From Sanghuangporus weigelae (lineage: Eukaryota > Basidiomycota > Agaricomycetes > Hymenochaetales > Hymenochaetaceae): a stretch of 64,000 nucleotides of DNA. Position numbers and translations under genes: made by a program. Positions 1 to 11,300 of the stretch are shown here, one piece after another; positions within the stretch are counted from its first letter, which is position 1, and each line of letters starts with the position of its first letter. The notes beneath the pieces were generated by a model. It saw only the letters and a list, made by a program, of their open reading frames with translations. It had not been told where the DNA came from and did no database searches. The stretch lies in the NCBI GenBank assembly GCA_033182465.1, contig CP137319.1:3410001-3474000 (forward strand). Direction: 5' to 3'.

Positions 1-1107
1 TGGTCCACTGTAAGACTGATCTTTTCTTTCTTTGAGCTTCTTACAGTTCTTGACAATATGCCCTGGTTTGTGGCAATAATGACACGTCCTCGTTTCCTTT
101 CGAGGTCGTTCCTCAGCAATGAGGGATACTTCCTTGCCTTTGGTATCTCGTTTTTGGTCAGTTTTTCGTCTTTCACGTTCTTTCGACTCTCGTTCGGATT
201 CGACTGATATGAGATGGATTAGAGCGTCTGGATCAATGGCTCGGATTTTTCGAATGGTTTCCTGGGAAATTTGGCCACCATAAAACGAAATTGCATGACT
301 TGCTGCTACTTCAGCGGCCGAAACTTGGGTCAAAGCGTACTTGGCCAATCCAGGAGGAATGGAGTTGATGATAGTCGACCTGTAAGCATCATCGTCAATT
401 GTTACGCCGCATGCTGCTAATGTTTGCTTTTTGAGGCGTAATTCATTCAGGAATTGCTTCACATTCGCTCCTTTGGGGCATTTCGACTCCATGAATTCGT
501 TTTTCAATGAGGTTTGTGCAAACATCGATTTGTCGGTATATTCCTGAACTACTAATCTCCATTTCTCAGCAACTGTACGACATGTCAAGATTCGGACAAT
601 AGTCGTATCAGGGAGCTTCGAGGTAAGCAAATAATTTGCTGTATCTTCGTCTTTGTCCCATGCATCCTGACGAATTGACAATGTTAGATCGTCATCATCA
701 TCATCATCAGCTGGAGGAACCCCTGGGGATGGTGGAAGAGGCGGTAGGCTTTCTATAGGCGGTTCAGGCTGGGGCGGCGGAGCAGTCGCTGCTCCTCTGC
801 CTCTGCCCCTACCTTGACCAGAACGCGTTTGGATTCCCTCAGGAGCGACAGGAGGCGGTTGAGGGGCTGGTGCAGAGCCCGTCAAACCCAAATTCGGCCA
901 ACCCAAGGGGCCGAATGACTGAGCTGAAGGCTGAATAGGCGGGGGAACGACTCCAGCCGCTTCAGGACGAGTGGACGACCCATCAAAGTGGTCCCAAACT
1001 CGTTTGGTACGTACAGCGGCCTCAAGACATATAGCGAATATCGTCCAATTCTCCCCACTAGGCTGTAAAGACGGCACGGACTTCAGTTCGTCCAATGACA
1101 AGGACAT
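1..1107 (-). CDS. gag: copia-type Gag polyprotein (partial, N-terminal 369 codons)
   Basis: An uninterrupted frame starts at ATG 1107 (MSLSLDELKS) and reaches the window edge without a stop. It has an N-terminal region, a Pro/Gly/Arg-rich and poly-Asp linker (residues about 50-145), a helical gag core of the copia gag/UBN2 type (about 150-300) containing the stretch YTDKSMFAQTSLKNEFM, a basic Glu/Arg/Lys region, and near the edge one CCHC zinc knuckle of the form C-x2-C-x4-H-x4-C (CHYCHKPGHIVKNC) that would bind element RNA. Family knowledge: Gag packages the genomic RNA of the element. The open frame and complete LTR suggest a young insertion. Whether pol is fused in frame cannot be seen here. 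Confidence 0.85.
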   Translation of the reverse strand, partial: MSLSLDELKSVPSLQPSGENWTIFAICLEAAVRTKRVWDHFDGSSTRPEAAGVVPPPIQPSAQSFGPLGWPNLGLTGSAPAPQPPPVAPEGIQTRSGQGRGRGRGAATAPPPQPEPPIESLPPLPPSPGVPPADDDDDDDLTLSIRQDAWDKDEDTANYLLTSKLPDTTIVRILTCRTVAEKWRLVVQEYTDKSMFAQTSLKNEFMESKCPKGANVKQFLNELRLKKQTLAACGVTIDDDAYRSTIINSIPPGLAKYALTQVSAAEVAASHAISFYGGQISQETIRKIRAIDPDALIHLISVESERESKERERRKTDQKRDTKGKEVSLIAEERPRKETRTCHYCHKPGHIVKNCKKLKERKDQSYSGP

Positions 1108-1207
1108 ATCGGTGAGTTTCTCCTTTTCTTTGTAGCGGTCTCAGGCGCTAACACTCGGAATATTGCTTTGATTGAAAAATAGCGGACTCTGGCGCACGAT
1201 CAAGCAA

Positions 1208-1218
1208 GGCTCATAACC
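1208..1218 (-). promoter_or_regulatory. primer-binding site complementary to initiator tRNA-Met anticodon arm
   Basis: Directly after the LTR end (CAACA, no gap) the element reads GGTTATGAGCC. Its complement GGCTCATAACC matches the anticodon stem-loop of eukaryotic initiator tRNA-Met (CAU anticodon), not the 3' acceptor end. This is the half-tRNA priming mode known from Drosophila copia and related elements. Confidence 0.7.
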
Positions 1219-1504
1219 TGTTGTGAGGGAGCGAACACGAATATCCGAGAGGAAAACTCTCTATTATTTTGTTATACAGTTTTTACAGCGGTTTTATAAT
1301 ACTGAAGGGATCTGAGACATAAGTCGGGATAGAACGGTAAAGAAATAGAATGGTAATACAATTCAAAAAGCGAAAGAGAATTGACAAACAAGAATGACAA
1401 GCACAAAACCGAAAGAATGCAAATGATTAATAAATACCATATATTCATTCCAAACGGCAAGTGAAACAACTCGATCGGAACTTCGACAGTTTGATAATCC
1501 AACA
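1219..1504 (-). repeat. 5' LTR of copia element (286 bp)
   Basis: The ends are TGTTG and CAACA, a perfect 5-bp inverted repeat, as usual for LTRs. The junction at 1504/1505 falls inside coding sequence of an A-type kinase exon, which fixes the outer boundary; the PBS at 1218 fixes the inner one. The second LTR is outside the window, so LTR identity, and hence age, cannot be estimated. Confidence 0.8.
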
Positions 1505-1708
1505 GTATCCACGTCTTTCGAGCATTCTTTGCCGACTTCTCCATATCAGCTCACCGCGAGAGAGATCGTATTTGATGGTTGTGTTTTCTCTGCGCCATGC
1601 GGGAAGCTCTCTTGACATTTGGCGATTTAGAAACGGAATGAACGCGGTCGCGTTCATAACGCGTTTTGAGGGTGAGGGTGCCACAGCCCCTCGTGCGGAG
1701 CTAAACAT
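1505..1708 (-). pseudogene. A-type kinase-like gene A0, exon 1 fragment severed by copia insertion
   Basis: From ATG 1708 the frame encodes an A-type N-terminal module closely matching neighbour A1: LPAWRRENTTIKYDLSRGE, then a WRSRQRMLERRGY stretch. After the Tyr of the HGY-equivalent (RRGY) the sequence passes into the LTR, so the RPGW-PSW half of the module and the whole kinase domain are separated from the start by the retrotransposon. No base change is visible before the insertion point, so the transposon is the only lesion seen in this piece. The rest of the gene would lie beyond the left edge. Confidence 0.8.
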
Positions 1709-1951
1709 TCGCGTATCAGGACGAAGCTATACCAAATTCACACCTTTGATCTCTTGTCCTCTGAACATCTTCTTTTCATTCATCTTGATTTTTAATCTAA
1801 ACAAGAGCCAATCGTAACGATGGAAGAAACAATAGCCAGTAGGTCAGTTGCAGTTGCACAGGCCCTCTCGGAATCATTTGGCATTACGTAATATAAGGCC
1901 CAGGCAGAATCTGATTCTCTATGCCAAGCGCGCGCATAGTCCATTTACATA

Positions 1952-2583
1952 CAGTAAGGTAGGGAAAGTATAAACTCGACTAGCTGTCACATGTGACTGA
2001 TGACCCTGAAAGTCCCTGATTTAGCCTAATTAGGAAGGACCCTAGCGGCAAAAATCTCGAGGTCAGATATCCCGGTACTTGTTGAACACCAAAATATCAT
2101 AGCATTTGTCTACCAATGTGTTTTAATGTATGATAGAATGCTTTTTATGATGTTTAAGCAAGTCTATGCTGAGTTCCAAGCACCATAAGAAATGACTCTT
2201 ACTAATAACGGTTAACTAAGCATAAAATTACTATATATAGGCAGTATTAGTCACTCGGAGTTTTCCGGGACACGGCAAAAGTCCAGAGGTCAAAATTTCA
2301 AAAATTTCTGAAACTTCGCCAGGATGGTGGAAAATGAATCCTGAGCCATTTGGTACAAAAACATTTGTTTCCTTAATTGGTCGGCCAAATCTTAGTATTT
2401 TTGAAATTTAAAAACATATATCTGTAGATATCTACAATCCAAAGACATGTATGCAGGACAAATGTATGCTTCTGAGGTGTGGGAGGCAGAATTAAAGAGT
2501 TGTGTTGTTGTGCCAAATGAGGAAGGTCAGGGTCGCGCGACGCGCGTCACAGCTAGTCGAGTTTATACTTTCCCTACCTTACT
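1952..2583. mobile_element. Non-autonomous TIR element (MITE), Tc1/mariner-pogo-like
   Basis: Two near-perfect inverted repeats of about 38 bp bound a 632-bp stretch: AGTAAGGTAGGGAAAGTATA onward at 1953-1990, and its reverse complement ending at 2583. They differ at one position near the inner end. TA dinucleotides flank both ends (1950-1951 and 2584-2585), as expected for Tc1/mariner/pogo insertion. The interior is AT-rich and I see no transposase frame, so it is probably moved in trans. It lies just downstream of A1. Confidence 0.65.
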
Positions 2584-2649
2584 TACTGAAACATTAGGTA
2601 AACAAAACATTGCCAATTTTCGTTTGAGTATTCTGTAGAAATGTAATTC

Positions 2650-4061
2650 CTATGCAATTGCATGGGATTCATCTAGAGATGCGTTAACAGGAGACCCATG
2701 TGATGCGACTCCACAGCTGCATGCTTTGAACATCGAACAAAAAACAAAAGAGCATTCTCTTCTGAGGGATCCAATATCGTGCAATAGCGACGCAAGGTTC
2801 CCTTTCCCAATCTTCTTCAAGCGTCGTCTTCGGACATACCCAGGAAGTGCAGAAGCGATCTCTTCATATCTTGCCAGGGCTTCTGAGGCAGAAGGGCGTT
2901 TTGTTGGTTCCCGGTGCGTCATTGCTTCGACGAGAGAAGCCATGAATTGCATATTAGTGTATTTCTTTTACGTAGGCTGATGAATCAGCAACGTTCTGTA
3001 TACGTTCCGAAGAAAAGCAGATTTAAAGCGCACAGAGGTGAAGTTTCGCTTAAAGACGTTTCCTAGAATGAAGACATCCACTGGAAAGGGATCGTATAAA
3101 TTAAAGCCGGAGAGCTCTGGGACATCTCGGTCGAGGCCATTTAAACCGAGTACCAGTCTAGGTTCACCCTCCAGAAATCGACTCGAGATGCCGAAATCCG
3201 TGAAGAAATATTTTACCCTCGGAACGTCACTGCGCCGAAGAGGGATTGTCGGCTTGCCACCTATTTCCAAATCCCAAAAACATGGATGAAAACCTTTCGG
3301 GAACATCCCAACTGCATCAAACATTATATTACTGTTCGAGCAGTCTCTACAGCAGGAAAGTAAGCGGGATCATCCTACAATCCTTAACCGCAATTTACTG
3401 ACCTGTGCGCGACGCCCAGCTTATGCATGAAAACCAGTCCCTAACAATGATAAGCAGTGACGTCCGTTGTATGCAAGGCCGGGCCTGAAAGCTTACCTGC
3501 AATGTTTGCTTCATAAAGTCGAGATCTTCTTCAACGTTGAAGAAGGGTGGATGGTCAAAAGGTCGCAGTACGGGCATTACAATGAATTCCACGCATGGCT
3601 CCGATTCGTCCCTAATGATATCGAGAATAGGAACACAATGATTTGTGGGATCCTTGGCATGATCTTGCGAAGAAAGATAAGTGCCGATTTGCGCTTCTTT
3701 CGAATCCCGGTCTACGACCTTTAGCATGACCTTCAATCCATCGGAGAGGCGCTCTGCATCGATTATGAAAGGCAGCTACTTCAAGTTCAGTGGACGTTGG
3801 ATGACAGCAGCAAATCAGAACGAACCGGGTAAAGAGTCCATCTTCGCAGAGCAAGGGTCTCTTTGCTGTATTCAACCAGGAAGGGACCCAATCAGGCCTA
3901 AAACGTGGACGAAGGAGATATCCATGTCGCTCAAGCATCCTCTGTCGATTTCTCCAGACCCTTTCACCAGGAGAGAGATCGAACTCGATTCGAATGTTTT
4001 CTTTGCGCCAAGCAGGAGTTTCCTTAGACATTTGAAGATTGGAAACAGAGTGCGATTGCAT
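2650..4061 (-). CDS. A-type kinase-like protein A1 (380 aa, 6 exons)
   Basis: Exons on the minus strand: 4061-3822, 3775-3497, 3440-3403, 3346-3034, 2964-2715, 2672-2650; every junction keeps frame. Exon 1 carries the family N-terminal module (VWRNRQRMLERHGYLLRPRF, then DWVPSW). The kinase-like part has the beta-3 Lys (VMLKVV), HRD split over the exon 3/4 junction with Asn in DCSNSN, the PKGFHP insert and DFG (FTDFGISSRF). No glycine loop is visible. It is closest to A0 and A14. The first intron has a weak donor (GTTCTG), placed by analogy with paralogs. ATG 4031 (MSKETPAW) is an alternative start. Substrate unknown; the family is presumed to bind or phosphorylate proteins. It faces the TIR element downstream. 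Confidence 0.8.
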
Positions 4062-5996
4062 GTAGGTGACGGAACAATGGTAATTCTTTTTTGAGGACGT
4101 CAATAAGTAGAATCGAGTATCAGAACGGGGGACCGATACCAGAATCGTTGGCGTTCCGGCTCTTATTGATTGCCTTCTCTTTATCCGGCTTCATTCTGAT
4201 GCTGGACAAGAACAAATATGGTGATGGAAGAACAACACACAGACAGTGAATAGCATGCAACCGAAGAGTCCGTTTGATAACCGATCAATATTGGGCCCAG
4301 GCACAATCCATTCTTCGCAACATTACATACAGCATTAACAGTTGTCAAGATTCAAAAAGTTGTCACCGACGACGACTTTTTCTGAACAGAATTCCAAGTA
4401 ACTGACAGTTGACTTGAGCTGTAATTCTTCGTATACATGACGAGGATCTACATGAGTAGCTTCGGCTTCAAGACAATATCGAAATAGAGACGCAATAGTT
4501 CCTTGGCATGCTTCTTGGTCGAAAACGGTTGAGTGTAAGAGACTTTAGGTGTCCCGACTGACGACCTCAGAGATGACCTGCGACTCATCAACGAAATGCT
4601 ACTGAAAGTGGTCATCCAGGAAATTAAATACCGTGAATGAGAACAGAAGATATATTACGAACGGGATTCAAAAGTGACTCTCTACAGAGCAACAGCTCTT
4701 CGCAGGATGCAAAAACCAAACCATAATCGGGAACGAAGGAGCTTCCTCCGACATTCGAACATCTTTACTGATGTCTCCAGAAAAGCTCTCCAGTAATAGG
4801 ATCAGGCTCAAATGAGGCATTTTCTCTGCTCTACGCGGAACTGTTCTGGGCTGTAGAGAGTGAGGATCAAGTTCAGTTATGGCGGAACACTTGAGACTCA
4901 CCAAAACTAGACTTTTTGTCCTTCGACCCTTGCTTGCAGTCACGTAGCAAAACGCATCTACCGATATCTAGCCTGCTTTAAAGCGGTCCTAACAATCTCA
5001 GATTCTGTGATCATCATCTGATCCATGGCTTAATGGTGGGATATATCTCTTCCGCGGCCGAGATCTTCGCCTGAATGCACTGCTGTTCGATTGCCGATGA
5101 ATAGTTGAATCTAGGATGGGATAAGATAAGATGAACCAAATAAGAAGACGCAGCTCACATGTGTCCGGCCAAAGGCTCGCCGCTGAGAATCACAACTATT
5201 TCATGCCTTAATCCAACAAAGCGTTAGCATTGCCAAGCTAACCTCGATGTGTCCTGTGAGGCTGAAAAAAGAAGGGATTGCATAAAGAAGATGAGAGGCC
5301 GTTAGCGAGGTAGCAGTGAGGGACTTGACAGACCATCGCCCTCTTGGTTTCATGTCCGTCTGGATGGCTTGACAACGGCCATGTACAATATGCCAGCTAT
5401 GCACATAGACTGTCGGAGCAGGGGTTTAAATTTGCGTTGGATCTGTTTTTGGCGTGATATCCTTCAAACATGGCAGCAGATCGATAGACGATGCGCACGC
5501 AATTAGAACCTCAAATGACACGGGGAAAGAGCTTGCATTGCTCAGAGAAACTCAGGGAGGAAGTTGAATGAAATTTGTCGACAACGTGAGATGTGCCAGT
5601 GAACCGGAGTAGAAGAAGATTCGGGGTCGTCAATCAAAATGCCGCATAATTCTCACGGTCACCTACCTGGATCATCTCCTTCTTTTCGCTGATACAGATC
5701 TACCATCATCGGTCATCGACTGCTTTACCGCCTCTTGGAACTTTCTTGTCTTTACACTAAAGATTGCCCTGACTGAACAATAAAGAGATGTCAAGCTTAT
5801 CGCTTCACCGATAGACTCCATAGCGGCTCGTATTTGGGTCTGTCGAGTGAGTCGGATTTACACCTTGTTCCTTGTTGTCTTATTGTTACTGAAGCTCGCG
5901 AACATTTATTGTTCTGGTATTGTTCTTGATCAGCGCGACCCTTCTTGTACTCTCCCACCATTCGCTGTAACACTTCCTCCATCTTGCTGACCTCCT
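4062..5996. other. Intergenic stretch without recognisable gene
   Basis: Only short reading frames (under 95 codons) are present on either strand, with no conserved motif, no tRNA-like fold and no kinase remnant that I can recognise. The last 100 bp (about 5900-5996) resemble the sequence upstream of A6 (a TTGATCAGCG-like block, then CTTCCTCC and CTGACCTC before the ATG). The duplication that produced pseudogene A2 therefore carried its promoter along. Confidence 0.5.
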
Positions 5997-7319
5997 ATGA
6001 ACCTGAAGAAAATACGTCACAGGCTGTTTTTTGGCGAACATTTCCAAATTGACTGGAGCTTGTATGATCTAGCAGGATACGAAATCTAGTGGAGAGATCG
6101 TTATTCACTGTTTGAATCTCAAGGTTATCGTCTCCGTGATCGATTGCGACCAGGATAAATACCGTCATGGGCTTCAAATCCGAAGAGGCATCCGGAGGAC
6201 CACGGAGGACCACGAGGACACCGCCTCCAGTAATGTAGGTTGGCTGCACCTTCTTGACTATTCATGCTGTTTATCATATTTGCTAGCACCCTTTCATCAC
6301 TGAAGCTACTCGTATCTCCGATGGTTCGGATGTCATCATTAAGAAGATCAAGAAATATAGCGATGAAAAGTCAATAGCAACCTATCTATCTGCTTTGAAG
6401 GATCCGAGGAACCATTGCGTGCAGATCATCGACTCATTTCCGGATGAAACAGAAGATGGCATTGAATTCCTCGTCATGCCGCTGTTGCGCATGTTCAATA
6501 GTCCTTCCTTCCGTTCAGTCAATGAAGTCGTCGACTTTATAAAGCAGACGCTCGAGGTTTGCTAGCTTCATCTTCCATCTTAACACACTTACAAACTTCG
6601 ATGCAAGGGAATCTCTTTTATTCACTCCAAAAATGTCGCGCATAGGTACGAGTGCTCAACGACTGTCCAAAGGACTTTCTGTCTTCAAGTTCTATTAGAG
6701 ATTGTTCGTATTTGAATATCATGCTCGATGGAAAACCAATGTTCCCAGAGGGCTTTCATCCTATCCATCAAATTATGAACAGGAGCTCCACGACGCTGGC
6801 AAGGTACAAAAGTCGAAGTAATACCACAGGCGTGAAGTATTACTTCATCGATTTCGGATTATCTACACGATTTGATGACACAGACGGAGATCGGTTGGTG
6901 ACTGGTCGCAGGTGCCAAGTTCAAGTCCCGGAACTCTGATAAGGTCCCTTATGATCCATTCACGGCGGACATATATTTGCTTGGCGACGTATATATGAAG
7001 AATTTTATTGAAGTACGCCTTCTGGTTGTTTCTGCTATCACATAACTTGACTGGCTTCCGTCAGGAATACTCGAATGTTCATTTTCTGAAGCCCCTTGTG
7101 CAGTCCATGACGCGAAAGGACCCATCTAAACGCTGCAAAGCCGATGATGCCTTGAGACAACTTGAACATATCGTTTCTCAGAAATCGAAGTCATCGATGC
7201 GTTGGAGATTGATAAAGAGCAACGTAGGAGGAACATCACATTTCTTCCTCAACGTCAGGTGTATCAGCCGCGAAGGCGTCGTTGTTGCTAAGCGTATGAT
7301 TAGTGCGAGTCAATCTTAA
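5997..7319 (+). pseudogene. A-type kinase-like pseudogene psiA2, close relative of A6
   Basis: The whole five-exon body of an A-type gene can be followed from MNLKKIRHRLFFGE to the C-terminal exon. Three lesions are seen by comparison with A6: TAG at 6087-6089 where A6 has Trp of the WWRDR motif, TAA at 6156-6158 where A6 has Trp of PGWIPSW, and a 2-nt loss near 6940 just after the VPEL motif that shifts frame before YDPF. Exon 2, the 38-nt exon (ISFIHSKNVAHR) and the DFG exon are otherwise open and the splice sites look intact. The gene is a recent casualty rather than an old relic. Its upstream region also matches A6. Confidence 0.85.
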
Positions 7320-8096
7320 TCGAGTCATCTTTTCAAGAAATCTATGATGATATCCGTTACAGTCAACTAGCAGGTTTGGGACCAGCGGCCATCATTCCTT
7401 CCTAAATAACGGTGGCAGTTTTTAAAGGAAGTCGATACGGCTTAGCGAAACAACATCGAAGAGATCAGAACGCACCATCACTCTCTAGACTATTAAGTAA
7501 TCCATTCCGCTTCCTGCTAACACATTTCGACTTGATAATGCTCGTACATAATACATCACCTATGCATATGGAAGGATGAAATAGTCATGGATCTGGTGGC
7601 ATTTGAAAAGGTTATCTAGGTTATGGGACAAGCTCTTGCTCAACACCTGGGTGTTGAAATTGATTATATAGAGAGGTGATCGCGTCGTGATTTCCGTATT
7701 ATGATCCTTTTCTGTACTCTATATGTCATCATTAGCTCGATGTTATACCTCGCTCTTCTACTATCATTTCTATAGACTGAGTACAACTTCCTTAGATCAC
7801 ATTCGAATAGCAACTGTCAGCAAGACATGATGTTTTGAAGATGCGAAATACTTTCTTATGAACGTGGGTGTACCGAGGTGAAGGAGAAAGCTCAATATCG
7901 ACGTCGCTTTTCGCAAAACTAGCAAAGCTTTATATACCAGGTCAATGATGCTTGAGGTGGCTTCAACTGGTCCGTTTTCCTTGAGTTCGGCATCATTGAT
8001 CAAGTGGACACGTATCAATCACTTTGCAGTACGTGAATACTAGCTACTGGTGCGAAGAGGGAAAGGCGGAACACTGAACAGACGAGCCTTTGCATT
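7320..8096. other. Intergenic stretch between convergent psiA2 and B1
   Basis: This holds the 3' flanks of psiA2 (plus) and B1 (minus). A 73-codon minus-strand frame at 7797-8018 has no recognisable motif and does not continue the B1 kinase. I see no RNA gene or repeat. Confidence 0.4.
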
Positions 8097-11000
8097 CTAG
8101 ATCGTGTGACGTACAGGGGATGGTGGTGGCGATTTGAACATTATATCTAGATGCTTCTTTCCGATCTCCACAATGCTTGGTCGCTTGTCGACATTATTCC
8201 AGCATGCTTCCATTAATGTCCAATGAAGCTCATCTCGTATGTCTAGATCTTCCTTTCGGACAGGTGGCTCTCCAATTGACTTCTCGCGTTCAATGCTAGA
8301 TGATCCCTTGTGGGGGACTCTCTCGTAAATCACCTAATTCAAACTTATCATGTCCGTCCCGCAACGAAAGAGTCACACATACCTCTAGAAATACAGCTCC
8401 GAAAGCATATACATCCCCTTCTTTCGAGACTCTGGCCAAAGAGTTCTGCCGCGGAGCGCTTTGGAACAACTCTGGTGCAAGCCAAGGGAGACTCGTCTGC
8501 ATGTTGACGGAACTGAGGCTCAGAATATGATCGATGTCGTCTTCGTAGAGTTCGGTCATGCCGAAGTCATTTAGGACTGCATAGCAGCTTGGATCGTCTA
8601 AGAACTCGTTCGTGACTAAAACGTTTGCCTATACGATCGAATTAGCTCTCCATAAATTAGCTTGTAAGGTATTCAAACGGTCCCACAGCTCGTAGATCTC
8701 CGTGCACAATATCTGATGCATGAACTGGAGATTGGATTATCATGAGTATCTAGTCAGATTGAAGGAGGGTGAAGACGCACGATAATCAAGGGCAAAGGTA
8801 ATATCACGTAACTGATGGATAAGCCGGATTTCCCGTCAGTTCAAATGAGTTTCTCGTCGATATCCAACAGAGGCTTACAAACTTGAGTTTACGCTCTTCT
8901 GATAATACGTGTTTCACAGATTCATGAGCGGCATTCCCATATTTCATCACAAGTTTCTTAAGATCAGTATGATATAACTCCGACACTAAACATGGTTGAC
9001 TTGAAAGAGAAAAGTCAAAACAGACAAAACCCAGAAGCGGTGCGATGTGCTTATGCTGGAGCCGATTCCATATTCGAGCCTCGCGTTTGATTCTCTACAT
9101 GATGTGAGAAGATGATCAAAGGTCAATAATCGTGATGTCACGAAAGCTAAGAACAGACATTTACCTTTGCAGATTTAGGACCTGGTCTACATATCTTGAC
9201 AGCAACCTATAAGATAATAAGCATCACTGGAAGAGCAATAAACAGATTTTCTCACAGGCTTCTTTCCTTCTTGACACTGCATCTCGTAAACATCGGCATA
9301 CCCACCACCTCCCTTCCATGCCTGGGTGTCATAAGTGATATCGGTGAATCGCTCTAGTCCCAGGTCCTCGAGTTCTATAGGGTGATTAATTAGTGGACCG
9401 GGCCAAAATTTATGAGGAAGAACCACTACATGCCCTGACTGTCCAATCTTATAATCTCATTCGTTGAACCAGAGTCCTTTCTCTCTCGTTCAGTGCCAAG
9501 CTGTAAGCTTTGTGAGACCAACAGCTGCTTTTGCCCAATGCCGTCCAGACGCCTCGCGAACTCGTCCCTTGTTTTACCAGCTAAACGATTATCCATTTCG
9601 ATAAAGCCGCTCTTGCTTGAGTATGAGGGGTTTTCGTCTGCACATTTGAGCCGCTGTAAGGAATTAGACAAATGCAGTAACAGTATGAAATACCATAGTC
9701 AAAGACTTTTCCCGCATAGAACTGATCGCGGTATTTCTCTACGTCGAAGCCAACTTTTTGCCCGAATAGCTAAATTCAATTTAATACATTGCATTGGAAG
9801 CAGTTGATCACGACTCACATAACAGGTTCTCAAAAGGGACCTCAAGTAAGGTCCAAGTTTTGTAAGCTGCCTCTCGAGACGATGACTCTCCGCGATCGCA
9901 ACGGCAGTTATATCCTTTGATAAGTTAACTACTTGTGACACGAGGTATATAATCCTGTGCAAATATCAGAAAAAGTAAGAATTCGTTTGGCTTTACTTAC
10001 GGAACTGTATATTGAAAGATCTCCTGTAGCTCTGATCCTGGTATATTTTCAGGCAGGATGCTGAAACAAACTATAATCTGATAAAGCACTATCTCTCGGC
10101 ATTCTTCCGCAACCATTTGAAGACGCTTGATGTGTGGAGAACGCTGTGATTGACGTATGTGTTCAAATCAACTTCACTATCTATTTTGCAAGTTATTTCT
10201 CACCGCTTGTTCAAGCTTCTCCAGAATCCGAATGGAAACTCGTCTTGCAAGGCGCTTCATGTCTGACCACCCATGAGACTCTGTTTGTAGTAGTGAGTAA
10301 TCGACTAGTTCTATGGAGAATGACCTCACCCAATGATTCGGGGTTAGGATATTTTGGGCGCCACCATGATCGGAGCTTGGCTTCAGTGAAACGAAGATCG
10401 GACCATATGTCCCCGTCATACGAGCTCGTAACTTCAAGTTCTGTTTGACGCGGTCAACTACTTCGGACAAGGCATATATTATAACACCTTTTGTACTTAC
10501 GCTTGAAGTGCAGCTCCCATAGAAAATCAGGTACTCTCTTGCTATCAGCTTCAGATGCTTTCGACACGTCACGAGGAAACGATGTGTTGAAGGCATATTT
10601 TGCCATGCTACAAGTCTCCGCCTTTTTTGCTCGCTGCTCAGAAGTCCGCTTTGCATGACAGTTAACAGAAGTCCAGCAGAGCCAGGGACTTGCTGCTCTC
10701 ACCTTGTACGAGGTACAGTTATTCAGGAGATCTTCTCGGAGCATCACTCTTCTGCGTATTGGTCGAGAATGTTTATCACGAGGAAATCGTTGAAGGAGGG
10801 TTGGGATAAAGTCTCTTTTCCTTAGTGCATGCTTAAGGCGGTCCTGAGCGCTTTCAAGTCATTGTGATATCTGGTAGTCTCACGTAACAAGATGGACTCA
10901 CTTTGATCTTTTCTCTTCTGCACGCATCACGTCGGGGTTTTCATCGTCTGAGTCATCTAGCATGGAGAATAGAATGCTGCGCTGTCGTTCACTTAGCTCC

Positions 11001-11099
11001 CAAAGAGATTTCAATATCTCATTCTAAGCAAAATTACAGTAAGACTAACTGAGAAGACAAATCGGATGCTAGACTTACCTCCTCTTCAACAGTCGGCAT
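8097..11099 (-). CDS. B-type TKL-like protein kinase B1 (702 aa, 17 exons)
   Basis: Exons (minus): 11099-11079, 11023-10902, 10850-10703, 10648-10501, 10440-10330, 10280-10204, 10143-10001, 9954-9819, 9769-9694, 9637-9440, 9374-9256, 9206-9165, 9094-8879, 8811-8781, 8724-8687, 8628-8383, 8333-8097; all junctions are in frame. About residues 1-420 form a helical N-terminal region shared by all B genes, with a W...F-x3-L-x2-WW-R-P-K segment (residues about 170-180). The kinase follows: GGGGYADVYE glycine loop, VAVKIC Lys, REARIW Glu, HGDLRAN catalytic loop (HGD for HRD), NDFG, SPE-like WLAPEL and DVYAFG. All catalytic residues are present, so it is probably active. It is divergent from A3 over a 201-bp gap. 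Confidence 0.85.
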
Positions 11100-11300
11100 G
11101 GCTCACAATGGGAGATTACGCAGAGCTGGGGGCAGAGAACAAGCCCAACTTAAAGAAAGAGCCGTGCGAATCTGTAACGACAGGAAGAAACCATTAGATG
11201 GTCTTAGTCATCGTCTCGCGTCAGACCCTGGTAACGGCTATTGTACTTTTGTTTCGACAAGCTACTTCCCTTCCACGTTCCTTCCGCTGCTCACAAGCTC
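11100..11300. promoter_or_regulatory. Compact divergent promoter between B1 and A3
   Basis: Only 201 bp separate the start codons of B1 (minus) and A3 (plus), so both promoters must lie here or overlap the genes. The same arrangement recurs between B3 and A6 (160 bp). This suggests coordinated transcription, an inference from spacing. I see no convincing TATA box. Confidence 0.5.

Larger units (their letters stand above)
1..1504 (-). mobile_element. Ty1/copia LTR retrotransposon, 5' part, cut by window edge
   Basis: On the minus strand the order is 5' LTR (1504 to 1219), primer-binding site abutting the LTR (1218 to 1208), untranslated leader, then a gag reading frame from 1107 that runs off the window. 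This is the layout of a Ty1/copia element. Protease, integrase and reverse transcriptase would lie left of position 1 and are not seen. The LTR begins TGTTGG and ends CAACA. The element interrupts exon 1 of an A-type kinase gene whose 5' part continues at 1505-1708. The expected target duplication next to the LTR is GATAC (minus strand, 1509-1505); its partner is outside the window. Confidence 0.85.

Noticed and set aside
6087-6158. In-frame TAG and TAA codons of psiA2 as recoding or as an unseen intron
   Set aside because: Both replace Trp codons in the most conserved motif, no splice sites flank them, and a separate frameshift follows.
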